DNA from: Firmicutes bacterium UBA993
GTDB taxonomy: Bacteria; Bacillota; Dethiobacteria; DTU022
NCBI GenBank assembly: GCA_002292015.1
Contig: DBBD01000068.1
Location: 1 to 35,282 of the forward strand
Direction: 5' to 3'
Length of the DNA stretch: 35,282 bases
Shown piece by piece: positions 8,383 through 16,423 of the stretch (position 1 is the first letter of the stretch; every line of letters starts with the position of its first letter). The notes below the pieces were generated by a model. The model was not told the DNA's origin and made no database searches. It saw only the letters and a program-made list of their open reading frames with translations. The translations under genes were made by a program, and so were the position numbers.

Positions 8383-8970
8383 ATGTTTAGAATCAAAAAA
8401 ATAGCCGAACTTACTCGCCTTTACCTGCAGATGATTATAAAAGAAGGTGACCAGGTTGTTGACGCTACAGCGGGAAACGGCTTTGATACACTTTATTTAG
8501 CCGGGATTGTCGGTAAAAGCGGCCATGTTTATGCTTTTGATATTCAAAGTGAAGCGCTGGCAATCACGCAAAAAAAGCTGATTGCAACTGATTTGGCTGA
8601 TCGGGTTACACTGATTAATGACGGCCATGAAAAGCTTGATCTTTACGTAAAAGTTCAGGTCACTGCAGTAATTTATAATCTTGGCTATCGACCCGGGGGT
8701 TGCAGGGAAAAGACAACAAAGCAAGCAACAACTATAAAAAGTCTCAGCAAGGCATTGCTGATGCTTAAAAACAAAGGTTTGGCCGTCCTTGTCATATATC
8801 CCGGCCATGGGGAAGGGAAAATAGAAAAAGATCAACTTTTAAAATATTGTGGCAGACTCTCACCGCGGGAATATAATGTTCTCCACCTCTATTTGGCCAA
8901 TCAACCGAATGAGCCACCTGAGCTTTTAGTTATTCAACGTAACAATTTTGGCATTACCGGTGATGCCTAA
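8383..8970 (+). CDS. mnmM: MnmM/YtqB-type SAM methyltransferase
   Basis: A 195-residue class I methyltransferase. The SAM loop VVDATAGNGFDT is at about 25-36, the acidic strand AFDIQ follows, and NLGYRPGG is the signature segment of the rRNA_methylase/YtqB family. YtqB has been assigned as MnmM, the tRNA methyltransferase that completes the mnm5(s2)U34 wobble modification in Gram-positive bacteria. Notably, mnmA, which makes the 2-thio part of the same base, is also in this window. The ATG has TGGAG seven bases upstream. The family is clear; the exact substrate is assumed from orthology. Confidence 0.8.
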   Translation: MFRIKKIAELTRLYLQMIIKEGDQVVDATAGNGFDTLYLAGIVGKSGHVYAFDIQSEALAITQKKLIATDLADRVTLINDGHEKLDLYVKVQVTAVIYNLGYRPGGCREKTTKQATTIKSLSKALLMLKNKGLAVLVIYPGHGEGKIEKDQLLKYCGRLSPREYNVLHLYLANQPNEPPELLVIQRNNFGITGDA

Positions 8971-9340
8971 AGGATTTTTACTGTAAATCGTCGAAGTGCA
9001 CACGTGACACGTTTTTAATCCGTCAGAGATATAATGCTATTTCTGTTCTCACCGGGAACTTTATGTTAATCCAGGAATTCATAACGCCGGCCGCTTACCG
9101 CAGATGGCAACCGGAAAAGGTTAGTAACAAACAAGCAACGAAGTATGTTCTAAATAGCGACGGGATTTTTTACACAATGCGAAGGAGCGGAAAACCATAC
9201 GCCGCTGTTGACGGTACTTATTAAAATGCAAAATCTTGTTGATGCGGAGTATATAAATTTCTGACAGCCGGGTTGTCGCTGGGTTTGCTGACCCGAAGCA
9301 AATAAAGTATTTGAATCGGTGAAATGTGGAGGATTAATTC
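8971..9340 (+). other. Intergenic region upstream of rex
   Basis: A 370-base stretch without a confident gene. It contains TATAAT at 9030-9035 with GTGACA at 9004-9009 (spacing 20, too long for a confident promoter), a CACGTG palindrome near 9001, and one short open frame described separately. I searched for a Rex operator (TTGTGAA-N4-TTCACAA or the TTGTTAA variant) and did not find one. The rex ribosome site TGGAGGA lies at the 3' end. Confidence 0.4.
9063..9224 (+). CDS. Possible 53-residue small ORF, function unknown
   Basis: An ATG-initiated open frame of 53 codons fills much of the gap before rex. The product is basic and Tyr/Arg-rich, with no signal peptide or membrane segment. A TATAAT box ends 27 bases upstream, but the ribosome site is poor (only CGGGA at suitable distance), and a frame of this length can occur by chance. 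I do not recognise the sequence. Conservation among relatives would be needed to accept it. Confidence 0.2.
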   Translation: MLIQEFITPAAYRRWQPEKVSNKQATKYVLNSDGIFYTMRRSGKPYAAVDGTY

Positions 9341-10036
9341 ATGCCTGGTCAACATATTTCTAAATCCGTGGTTAAGAGACTGCCTGTTTACCTCCGTATT
9401 TTGGACCAACTTATTCAACGCAGAGTTGATATGGTTTCTTCAAAAGATCTAAGCAATGAATCAGGTTTTACTGCAGAGCAGATCCGCAAAGACCTTGCTC
9501 ACTTTGGCGCTTTTGGAACCCGTGGATCAGGTTATAACACTGCTTATCTTAGGGAAAAGATCGTTAAAATTATCGGGCTGGATAAAGTTATTAATACGAT
9601 CGTTGTTGGCGCCGGAAATCTAGGCACAGCTTTTACCCGCTATAATTCGACAAAAAATCCTTATGTGAACGTGGTAGGTGTTTTTGACCAAGACCCGCGT
9701 CTGATCGGCAAAAAAATCGCTTCGATCGACATCTATCCACTGGATAAAATTGCAGCTTTCATTGATAACAATAACATCAAAGTGGCCATAATCGCCGTTC
9801 CTGCTGCAGCCGCCCAGAAGGTTGCCGAACTGCTGACTGCGTATGGAGTGAAGGCAATATTGAATTTTGCCCCAGTTAAGTTGAAGGTTGGCGGTGGGAT
9901 CCATGTTCACAATGCCGATCTGACCATCGAGTTGCAGAGTCTGATCTACTATAGTTCGGCAGAAGAAGAACGGCTAAAGCGACTGAAGCAAGAAGGCAAG
10001 ACCACTAAATCACCCAAACCATTACTCCATAACTAA
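9341..10036 (+). CDS. rex: Redox-sensing transcriptional repressor Rex
   Basis: A 231-residue Rex protein. An N-terminal winged helix (about 5-75; ISKSVVKRLPVYLRIL, then SGFTAEQIRKDLAHFGAFGTRG) binds DNA. A Rossmann fold with GAGNLG at 90-95 senses NADH/NAD+, and the C-terminal helix closes the dimer. Rex represses fermentation and respiration genes when NADH is low and lets go of DNA when NADH is high. The ATG has TGGAGGA nine bases upstream. It is slightly longer than usual because of a basic C-terminal tail. No Rex operator was seen upstream, so autoregulation is not evident. Confidence 0.95.
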   Translation: MPGQHISKSVVKRLPVYLRILDQLIQRRVDMVSSKDLSNESGFTAEQIRKDLAHFGAFGTRGSGYNTAYLREKIVKIIGLDKVINTIVVGAGNLGTAFTRYNSTKNPYVNVVGVFDQDPRLIGKKIASIDIYPLDKIAAFIDNNNIKVAIIAVPAAAAQKVAELLTAYGVKAILNFAPVKLKVGGGIHVHNADLTIELQSLIYYSSAEEERLKRLKQEGKTTKSPKPLLHN

Positions 10037-10258
10037 TCTTTGTCGACTGCTGCCCTACGGCCATAGTTACGAGGCATTGACTATTAGCGCGGTAGGTTAT
10101 AACTCTACTGAATATTTATGCTGTAACAGAGCAAATGAAAAAGTTGTTCGTTTTCAGCGAAATATGCAAACGCCACGCACTGGAACCCCTCTGGGCCAGC
10201 CCCCCCGCGAACAGATCCTGAAGCAGCTTGATCATGTTATGCAGTGAAAGCGGAAAAC

Positions 10259-10294
10259 ATAAAAAAGGATTCTCGGAAACTTATTCCGAAAACC
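10259..10294 (-). terminator. Intrinsic terminator of tRNA-Val
   Basis: Read on the minus strand, a GGTTTTCGGAA / TTCCGAGAATCC hairpin (10267-10294) is followed by a T-run (complement of 10261-10266), about ten bases after the tRNA 3' end. In the plus direction there is no T-run, so it does not serve rex. Confidence 0.75.
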
Positions 10295-10303
10295 CTCTAC
10301 AGG

Positions 10304-10378
10304 TGGTGGGCGAAGTAGGATTTGAACCTACGACCCCCTGCTTGTAAGGCAGGTGCTCCCCCGCTGAGCTATTCGCCC
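10304..10378 (-). tRNA. tRNA-Val (anticodon TAC)
   Basis: A full 75-base cloverleaf on the minus strand. The acceptor GGGCGAA pairs with TTCGCCC, followed by discriminator A and an encoded CCA. The D arm contains TAGCTCAG, the anticodon arm is CCTGC-CTTACAA-GCAGG with TAC at the anticodon, and the T arm is GTAGG-TTCAAAT-CCTAC. The TAC anticodon reads GTA and, with wobble modification, other valine codons. It stands alone, with its own promoter and terminator, at the 3' side of the mttB-type gene. Confidence 0.97.
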
Positions 10379-10390
10379 CGGTGCTTCTAT

Positions 10391-10419
10391 ATTATATAGG
10401 CTTTTTTGTGATATGTAAA
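10391..10419 (-). promoter_or_regulatory. Sigma-70-type promoter of tRNA-Val
   Basis: On the minus strand, TTTACA (10414-10419) and TATAAT (10391-10396) are separated by 17 bases. Initiation near 10384 would leave only a few bases before the mature tRNA at 10378. Both boxes are near consensus. Confidence 0.8.
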
Positions 10420-10543
10420 TAGGTAGGAAGAATGCGTTGGTAGAGTGTGACTTAAAACGCTGCTGTAACCGAGGATAAATCCACGGCAGTTCCGTTAAAC
10501 CAAGCATGATTCTATGTATTCTCAAGCTCTGCTTACCGATTCG

Positions 10544-10587
10544 TAGGATATAACGTAACACATTTACGATTAGTTTCCTATATCCTA
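10544..10587. repeat. Nested inverted repeat beyond the mttB-type gene
   Basis: TAGGATATA (10544-10552) and TATATCCTA (10579-10587) are perfect inverted repeats around a 26-base centre. That centre itself holds CGTAA-CACAT-TTACG (10554-10568). No T-run follows on either side. It lies 21 bases after the methyltransferase stop on the minus strand, in the space before the tRNA promoter. Confidence 0.5.
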
Positions 10588-10607
10588 ACGGCCATCGTTC
10601 GCCCCGG

Positions 10608-12074
10608 CTAAAGATAAGCGGTAATAATCTTTTCGATTTCTTCTTTCAGACCGACCTCAAGGGGAAGAGGGTGGTGGTTTTCTAAGATCCACAATGCCTT
10701 TTCCCTGGCATTTTCTTCTGCTTCACGGCAGCCTTCCGCCAGCCATTTGCTGTAAGGGCTGCGGTTGATCAGAACCGGTTGCCATAGTTCGCGCATGTGC
10801 TCAAGGGTATGCGGCTCAACCATAAAGTGGTCTCCGGAGCCAACCCGGGCAATAGTTTCAAGAGCCAGGGTCTCGGCATTGACCGTAATTCCGCCGACTG
10901 TTCTACGGACTATTTCGTAGATTTCACAGTCCAGTAGAAGCTGTTCAAAGGAAAAGATTACTGCTCCGGCCAGCAAACCGGCACCACACATCATGTCGGC
11001 ACCGGCAAAGGCGCTGACTGTTCCCGACATGGCGCTCTCCACCCCGGCATGCCAGTTGGAGGCTTTAGCCCCGGTGGCAAAGGTGCCGACATTGGAAGGA
11101 AGTTTGTAATAGCGGGCCATTTGGGCAGTAAGTGCCTGAAGGATAAAATCTTCCGGGCCTCCGCAGCAAACAGCTCCGGTTTTTAGCTCCATTACCGTGG
11201 CGCAGGAACCGTAAAATGTCGGAGAACCGGGCCGGTAACACTGCATAAATACAATTCCGGCCAGCACTTCAGCGTTGGCTTGTGCCAGGCTGCCCGCCAA
11301 CGTAGCTGGTGCTGTTGAGCAGCCAATCTGCATAGTTAAGAAACCGGTTGGAATGCCGGCATCGGCAAAAATCATGGCCGCCTCAAGCCCTTCCGGATCA
11401 TAATTCAGGGGGCTGATACTACATTGAAAATTTGAGATGAGCGGCCTGGCGCGCAAAGCAGTTCTGCCCCCGGCCACAGCTGCGGCGATTTCTACTGAAG
11501 CGTGAGCTGACCGGGGGCTTACAGCAGTCATGGCCTGTACGTGCTTGCTTGAGTATTGCAGCTGGGCAGCCAGCTCACAAAGAGGTTGCAGTGACTTTGG
11601 CTTATCCTGGGCGCTGACTATCGGCCAGAGGAAAGCAATTTCTTCTAAATAATCAGCGACGAGGGTAGCTTTTTCAAGATCTTTTAAGCAAGATTTTCGT
11701 AACTTGCCACTTTCCAGGTCAATAACCTGGAGGCCGCAACCGTCAAGAGTTAGGTAGCCATGCTCGCCATCGAGATGAAGGTCATTTTCCGCATCGCGGG
11801 CACAAAGAAAGAAGGAGGCGGGTGCTTGCCGGAGGGACTGATCAACCAGGTCAGGTGGGATAAAAACCAAGCTGCAGCTTCTGTCAACTTTGGCGCCGGC
11901 CGCTTCGAGCAGATCAAGGGCAGCGGGAAGCGGCATCCTGATTCCGACATTTTGTAGGATATAGCGGGAAGCCTGATCAATAGCCTTTGCCTGTTCCTGA
12001 TCCATTAAATCAAGCTTTGTTTTAAACTTAAGCGGCTTAATTCTTCTAATGCTGCCTGTCACGACAAACCGCAC
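10608..12074 (-). CDS. MttB family (trimethylamine methyltransferase-like) protein
   Basis: A 488-residue TIM-barrel protein of the MttB superfamily, which moves a methyl group from a methylated amine to a corrinoid protein. Recognisable family segments include ILQNVGIRMP near the N-terminus, FYGSCATVMELKTGAVCCGGPED in the middle and LPSNVGTFATGAKASNWHAG after it. There is no in-frame amber, so this is a pyrrolysine-free member, like glycine betaine or other quaternary amine methyltransferases; substrate unknown. No corrinoid protein or reductive activase is adjacent. The GTG start at 12074 has AGAAGG with almost no spacing; GTG at 12062 is a plausible alternative. Confidence 0.85.
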   Translation of the reverse strand: MRFVVTGSIRRIKPLKFKTKLDLMDQEQAKAIDQASRYILQNVGIRMPLPAALDLLEAAGAKVDRSCSLVFIPPDLVDQSLRQAPASFFLCARDAENDLHLDGEHGYLTLDGCGLQVIDLESGKLRKSCLKDLEKATLVADYLEEIAFLWPIVSAQDKPKSLQPLCELAAQLQYSSKHVQAMTAVSPRSAHASVEIAAAVAGGRTALRARPLISNFQCSISPLNYDPEGLEAAMIFADAGIPTGFLTMQIGCSTAPATLAGSLAQANAEVLAGIVFMQCYRPGSPTFYGSCATVMELKTGAVCCGGPEDFILQALTAQMARYYKLPSNVGTFATGAKASNWHAGVESAMSGTVSAFAGADMMCGAGLLAGAVIFSFEQLLLDCEIYEIVRRTVGGITVNAETLALETIARVGSGDHFMVEPHTLEHMRELWQPVLINRSPYSKWLAEGCREAEENAREKALWILENHHPLPLEVGLKEEIEKIITAYL

Positions 12075-12161
12075 CTTCTTCTAAGATAAAAAGTTATGGA
12101 TTGATAATCAAATTATTTGGTGCCATTTGAGTACTTTATGGGCATCCGGATAATTGTGTTG

Positions 12162-14231
12162 TTAAACCGGCAAGTTCTTATGCTGCTGTTTTTTACGCCT
12201 TCTGCGCCGGATGACCAGGAACACAATCAGGGCAACGATGACAAACAGGATCAGGATCGGCCATGTTACATATGGAATTGACCATACCTGGTTAATCCTT
12301 CCGGCGGTTGTAGCGTAGTACTGATCGATCTCCGGCAGTGTCGAAAGACCGGGTGGTTGGGAAGCGGCATATTCGAGAACCGCTGCCCACACTTTGAGCT
12401 CCTGGCCGTTCGCGTGAACGATCAGGCGATCAAATTGGTCACTGGGAACCGGGTTGCCTGCGCTATCTTTAGGGATTAGTTCCAGTTGGGGCAGCATTTC
12501 ACCGACCATCGGTAAAAAAGAAAGGATATAAGTATCGGTAACCAGGCAATACAGTTCCTGATCACCACGCTCCAGCGGCACATAAAGGCTATCATCATCA
12601 CCCTGGCGTCCTTCACCGGTATAGCGTTCAGCGTTGATAACTGCTCCACCGGGAAAGATCATCGTGGAAGGAAGAGGCTGGTCAATAACGGGGATGGTAA
12701 AGAGCACCGCATTATTAGGATTATAGTCATAACGCAACCCAGAAAATTGAAGAAAATAAGTATCGCCAAGCATTTCGGCTAACAGGGCCGCCACCTCCAG
12801 GAGACGGCGCATCTCCTCGCCGGTTAGATAGATAGCGACAATTGGGTAGCCGGCGTCACCATCGGGACCGATGCCCAAGCCGATTAACTCAGCTAAATCG
12901 TAGACTGAGATTTGACCAAAAGCATGCGGCATTGTGCCTGGATTGATACTGCCGCGAATTGAACCATTGGCCTGCAGGGCAAAATCAACGTTACGACCGG
13001 TCTTTTCCTCGGTTACCAGGCGCATGGCGTCAGTTATAAAGTTGCCAAGGGGAGTTTCCTGAAGTCGTGGGGTATTGGGCACATCAAAAGCGGCGATCGC
13101 CACGGTATCGAGAACGGAAGTAAAGCGGCCGCCGGTTTTTTCATAGATCAGCTCGTTTAAGTGAACGGTATACTCATCGATCAGGGCATCGATTTCAGGA
13201 TCACGTGGGATTCGATAGTCAAGGGGAACCAGGTAGGGAACGCCGTTTTCTTCGTTGCGGACCCGCAGCTCACCTGTTTCCGGGTTGTAGGCCAGATCAA
13301 GCCTGCCCACGTAATTTAAGAGTTCTCCTGCTTGTACAATATAGGTTGAGCCTTCAATGATCGGGGCATGCAAAGCAGTGTGACAGTGGCCGCTGATGAT
13401 CACATCAATTCCAGGCACGCTCATCGCCAGCTGCTGATCTTCACCGTATTCGACCCCGGAGTGGCTGAGCATGATAATCACCTGGGCTCCCTGGGCGCGC
13501 AGCTCTTCAACCAGGCGACTGGCAGTCTCCTGTTGGCCGGCAAAGGTAACCGGTTCATTTGCAGTGGTGTACGAAACCGCCCGTTCACCGATTATACCGA
13601 AAACGCCCACCTTCAGCCCGTTATCGAGGGTAAGCAGAACAGAATCACGAAACAGATCCTTCACCGCCAGCCGATGATCATCCGGAACAATAGCATTTGA
13701 GGCAAGCACGGCAGTTACTTGATGCGCTTCCGGGTAACCGGCTTCAAGCAAATAGCCGGCCAGGATAGCGGGTCCATAATCGTACTCGTGGTTGCCTACT
13801 GTAACCGCGTTGTAGCCGAGCAGTTGCTTGATTTTAAGTTCCAGGGCATACCCGCGCGGAATCAGCCAACTGTAAGGAGACCCGCCGATATAGTCGCCGC
13901 CGGAAAACAGGAGCACCGGCTCACCGGCAGCGGTTTTTTCAGCTCTGATCTGTTTTACGGCTGTGGCCAGTCGAGCATACCCGCCACGAGTGGGATTCTC
14001 TTTTGTCGGGTGAAAATCTACGGTGGGGGAATGGGGAATTACCGCACCATGCTCATCATTGGTATGAAGTATAGTTAGGAAGAGCTCTTCCGCTGCTGCT
14101 GTCCCAAAACCCCGGGGGTTGGCTGTCAGCAGTAATGTTATGACCAAAATAATAATAATGGCAGAATTCAATAGGGCTTGTAAGGCAGACTTCCCATTCT
14201 TTTGTTCAGCAGAGCTCAGTCTTAAAAACAT
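12162..14231 (-). CDS. Membrane-anchored 5'-nucleotidase / UshA-type phosphoesterase
   Basis: A 689-residue exported phosphatase. An N-terminal membrane/signal segment (about 22-46) precedes a calcineurin-like metallophosphoesterase domain with HTNDEHG at 56-62, SGGDYIGGSP, VGNHEYDYG, LSHSGVEYG and SGHCHT metal-ligand motifs. A 5_nucleotid_C domain with TPLGNFITDAMR and NGSIRG follows. The C-terminus has a hydrophobic helix followed by a very basic tail (RRRRRKK), so the enzyme is probably fixed to the outer face of the membrane and frees phosphate or nucleosides from nucleotides. AGAGGGG precedes the ATG. It lies 83 bases downstream of the XdhC gene on the same strand. Confidence 0.88.
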   Translation of the reverse strand: MFLRLSSAEQKNGKSALQALLNSAIIIILVITLLLTANPRGFGTAAAEELFLTILHTNDEHGAVIPHSPTVDFHPTKENPTRGGYARLATAVKQIRAEKTAAGEPVLLFSGGDYIGGSPYSWLIPRGYALELKIKQLLGYNAVTVGNHEYDYGPAILAGYLLEAGYPEAHQVTAVLASNAIVPDDHRLAVKDLFRDSVLLTLDNGLKVGVFGIIGERAVSYTTANEPVTFAGQQETASRLVEELRAQGAQVIIMLSHSGVEYGEDQQLAMSVPGIDVIISGHCHTALHAPIIEGSTYIVQAGELLNYVGRLDLAYNPETGELRVRNEENGVPYLVPLDYRIPRDPEIDALIDEYTVHLNELIYEKTGGRFTSVLDTVAIAAFDVPNTPRLQETPLGNFITDAMRLVTEEKTGRNVDFALQANGSIRGSINPGTMPHAFGQISVYDLAELIGLGIGPDGDAGYPIVAIYLTGEEMRRLLEVAALLAEMLGDTYFLQFSGLRYDYNPNNAVLFTIPVIDQPLPSTMIFPGGAVINAERYTGEGRQGDDDSLYVPLERGDQELYCLVTDTYILSFLPMVGEMLPQLELIPKDSAGNPVPSDQFDRLIVHANGQELKVWAAVLEYAASQPPGLSTLPEIDQYYATTAGRINQVWSIPYVTWPILILFVIVALIVFLVIRRRRRKKQQHKNLPV

Positions 14232-14314
14232 GTCAACGCCCCTCTCTCTTTTTCATTATTGACTGAGAATTTAACTTCAACAGCAGATAAGAGAACTCCT
14301 GCCTCGGTCAGCTC

Positions 14315-15376
14315 CTAAGGTAAAGGTTCGATAAATATTTCCATGATTCCGCCGCAGGCCATACCTTCCTCGGCGGCAGCATCAGCGGTTAAATGCTGTC
14401 TGAAAAAGAGCGGCCGGTCACTATTAATTTGCAGCAGCGCTTCGCGCCTTGCATCGGCTTCGGAGCAACCGCCCCCAATTGTTCCGGTTGTTTTGCCGTC
14501 TGGGTAAACGATCATCTGCGAACCGGGTTTACGGGGCGTAGAGCCGAAAGTTTCAACAATGGTAACGAGAACCGCGTGCTGCCTGGATTGTTCGAGGGCA
14601 GACAGCTCCTCGAGCACTGCAAGTTGAGCCGTCTCCGCTTTATCGCTGCTGCGCCGGACGGCAGTTATTTCAGCCAGGATGCTGAGGGCTATCTCCGACT
14701 CGGTAACAGCCCCGATAGCGAGGCCGATCGGAGTATGTACCCGGGCCAACCGCTCCGGGCAGCAACCGGCTGCTGCTAACTCCTGGAGCAGGGTTTTAAC
14801 CCTTTTGTGGCTGCCGATCATCCCAATATAAGCGGCATCGCGGTTCAGGCTCATTTCAAGGCAAAGCCGATCATAGCGATGTCCCCTGGTTACGATTACC
14901 AGGTAATCAGAAACCGATGCTTCAAGCCGGTCGAGAGCGATGTCGAAACGATCGCAAATCACCTGGAAAGCGTCAGGATGGCACTTTTCGTTGGCAAAAG
15001 AGGGGCGATCGTCGATTAAGATAACCTGGTAATCCAGGAGGGCAGCCAGCTTACAAAGCGCTCCACCAACGTGGCCTCCGCCTAAAATGATCAAACGCGG
15101 CCGCGGTAACAGTAAATTTATGAAAAAAGTGATCTCCCCATACTGAGAAACTGCCGTCTTAAACAGGCTGCTCCGGCCGCCGCTGATTACCTGCCCGATG
15201 AACGGATCAATAGCTGCGGCTACCTCTGGTTCAAAAACTCCGGCAAGCAGGGCTTTGCCGGAATAAACCGCCTTGCTGCCGATTAGCTTCGGGTAGCCAG
15301 GACAGGAGGTTACTGTAACCAGCAGCGTTGTTTCGCTTCTTTGCATTGAATTAAGAACCGTGTTATAGGGCTCCAA
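14315..15376 (-). CDS. XdhC/CoxI-family protein with unusual domain order
   Basis: A 353-residue protein of the family that matures molybdenum hydroxylases (delivery or sulfuration of the cofactor). Residues 90-240 are the XdhC_C Rossmann domain with ILGGGHVGG and IDDRP. Residues about 255-353 form a complete XdhC_CoxI domain with GSTPRKPG (278-285), GGGCSEA (301-307) and CGG (341-343). The first 90 residues resemble a decayed CoxI domain, so the usual N-terminal domain seems duplicated or moved to the C-terminus. No molybdenum hydroxylase is adjacent. The TTG start is supported by GAAGGAG nine bases upstream. Confidence 0.82.
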   Translation of the reverse strand: MEPYNTVLNSMQRSETTLLVTVTSCPGYPKLIGSKAVYSGKALLAGVFEPEVAAAIDPFIGQVISGGRSSLFKTAVSQYGEITFFINLLLPRPRLIILGGGHVGGALCKLAALLDYQVILIDDRPSFANEKCHPDAFQVICDRFDIALDRLEASVSDYLVIVTRGHRYDRLCLEMSLNRDAAYIGMIGSHKRVKTLLQELAAAGCCPERLARVHTPIGLAIGAVTESEIALSILAEITAVRRSSDKAETAQLAVLEELSALEQSRQHAVLVTIVETFGSTPRKPGSQMIVYPDGKTTGTIGGGCSEADARREALLQINSDRPLFFRQHLTADAAAEEGMACGGIMEIFIEPLP

Positions 15377-15567
15377 CTAACAGAACTCCTTCTACCCACT
15401 ACTATTCAGAGCTTTACCGGCTGATCGACCATGCAATCGACCGGCGCCGCCTGGAAGTGGCCACTGCAAAGTAAACTACCCTCTAAATTCCATATCCAAT
15501 TGGGTAGAGAGTCAGGTGCGGGGAGATTTTATGCTTCTTTCTGGTGCCGCACGCGACGTGGGCGTCT

Positions 15568-16404
15568 CTAAAATACCTTGCGAACACCCATGCCGCCGGT
15601 GATATCAAGAACTTCCCCGGTGATGTAATCTGCATCGGGCGAGGCAAAAAAAGCCACTGTCGCTGCTACATCTTCAGGAGTACCGATCCGGCCCAGCGGT
15701 GTGGCTTTTGCCGCTTCGGCAGCCACCTCTTCCAAGCTTTTGCCCGTGATCGTTGCTTCTTTTTCCCAACCCCACAGTTTAAACTCCGTTTCGATATCAC
15801 CGGGACAGAGGGCATTAACACAGATCCTAAAAGGAGCCAGCTCAAGGGCCATGGAACGGGTCAGGCCGATTAAACCGGCTTTCGAGGCACAGTAGGCATG
15901 AATCCAGATCGCCCCGCGGTGAGCTGCCCGCGAAGACATGTTGATAATTTTCCCGCCTTCCGGGTTATCCATCATCAGCGGAGCCGCCGCCCGGCAGCAG
16001 AACATTGCGCCGGTAAGGTTAACCTCGATTGTTTTCCGCCAGGCTTCAGGATCGGTCAGCACCAGGGGAGCCGGGCCGATCGTAGTACCGGCATTATTCA
16101 CCAGGATATCAAGCCGACTAAAAGCCTTTTTTACCGCTTCGATCATTTTTTCAACCGATCTTAAGTCGGTGACGTCAACTTCAACCGCCAGCGACTGAAC
16201 CCCGCAAGAGGCAACGTCGGCAGCAACACTTTCAAGATCATTGCCCTGATCCTGGTCATAGATCCCAAGCCCTGCCGCAACGCCAAGATCAGCAACCACC
16301 ACGGCTGCCCCTTCAGCGGCCAGGCGCATGGCGCAAGCATAACCAATTCCTTTTTTGCGGCCGGCCCCGGTTATCAGGGCAACCTTGCCTTGTAATCTCT
16401 GCAT
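15568..16404 (-). CDS. Short-chain dehydrogenase/reductase (SDR)
   Basis: A 278-residue classical SDR, NAD(P)-dependent. It has TGAGRKKGIG (12-21) for the dinucleotide, NNAG (103-106), Ser157/158 in NMSS and the catalytic Tyr171-x3-Lys175. The C-terminus has the usual DITGG end. The open frame extends further upstream, but ATG at 16404 is preferred: GGAGGGGAG lies just ahead and an earlier start would overlap the preceding gene. It starts 19 bases after the ThDP enzyme stop, so the two are almost surely co-transcribed. The substrate is unknown; a hydroxyacyl or aldehyde/ketone product of the ThDP enzyme is a reasonable guess. Confidence 0.9.
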   Translation of the reverse strand: MQRLQGKVALITGAGRKKGIGYACAMRLAAEGAAVVVADLGVAAGLGIYDQDQGNDLESVAADVASCGVQSLAVEVDVTDLRSVEKMIEAVKKAFSRLDILVNNAGTTIGPAPLVLTDPEAWRKTIEVNLTGAMFCCRAAAPLMMDNPEGGKIINMSSRAAHRGAIWIHAYCASKAGLIGLTRSMALELAPFRICVNALCPGDIETEFKLWGWEKEATITGKSLEEVAAEAAKATPLGRIGTPEDVAATVAFFASPDADYITGEVLDITGGMGVRKVF

Positions 16405-16423
16405 CGTTTTATCTCCCCTCCGG

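Noticed and set aside
8971..9340. Rex operator for autoregulation
   Set aside because: No TTGTGAA-N4-TTCACAA or TTGTTAA-type inverted repeat was found on either strand.
9994..10247. Open frame of about 84 codons overlapping the rex end in another frame and continuing into the gap
   Set aside because: It has no ATG until 10164 and no ribosome site near a start, and the product matches nothing I know. Rex ends naturally at a normal length, so a frameshifted rex extension is unlikely.
13368..13700. 110-codon open frame on the plus strand inside the nucleotidase gene
   Set aside because: It is antisense to conserved metallophosphoesterase motifs and has no ribosome site; it is a shadow frame.
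15377..15567. Possible molybdenum cofactor riboswitch ahead of the XdhC gene
   Set aside because: The gap has a 7-base direct repeat (GGTCGAT) and a CTACCC/GGGTAG inverted repeat, but no recognisable Moco aptamer core could be matched by eye.
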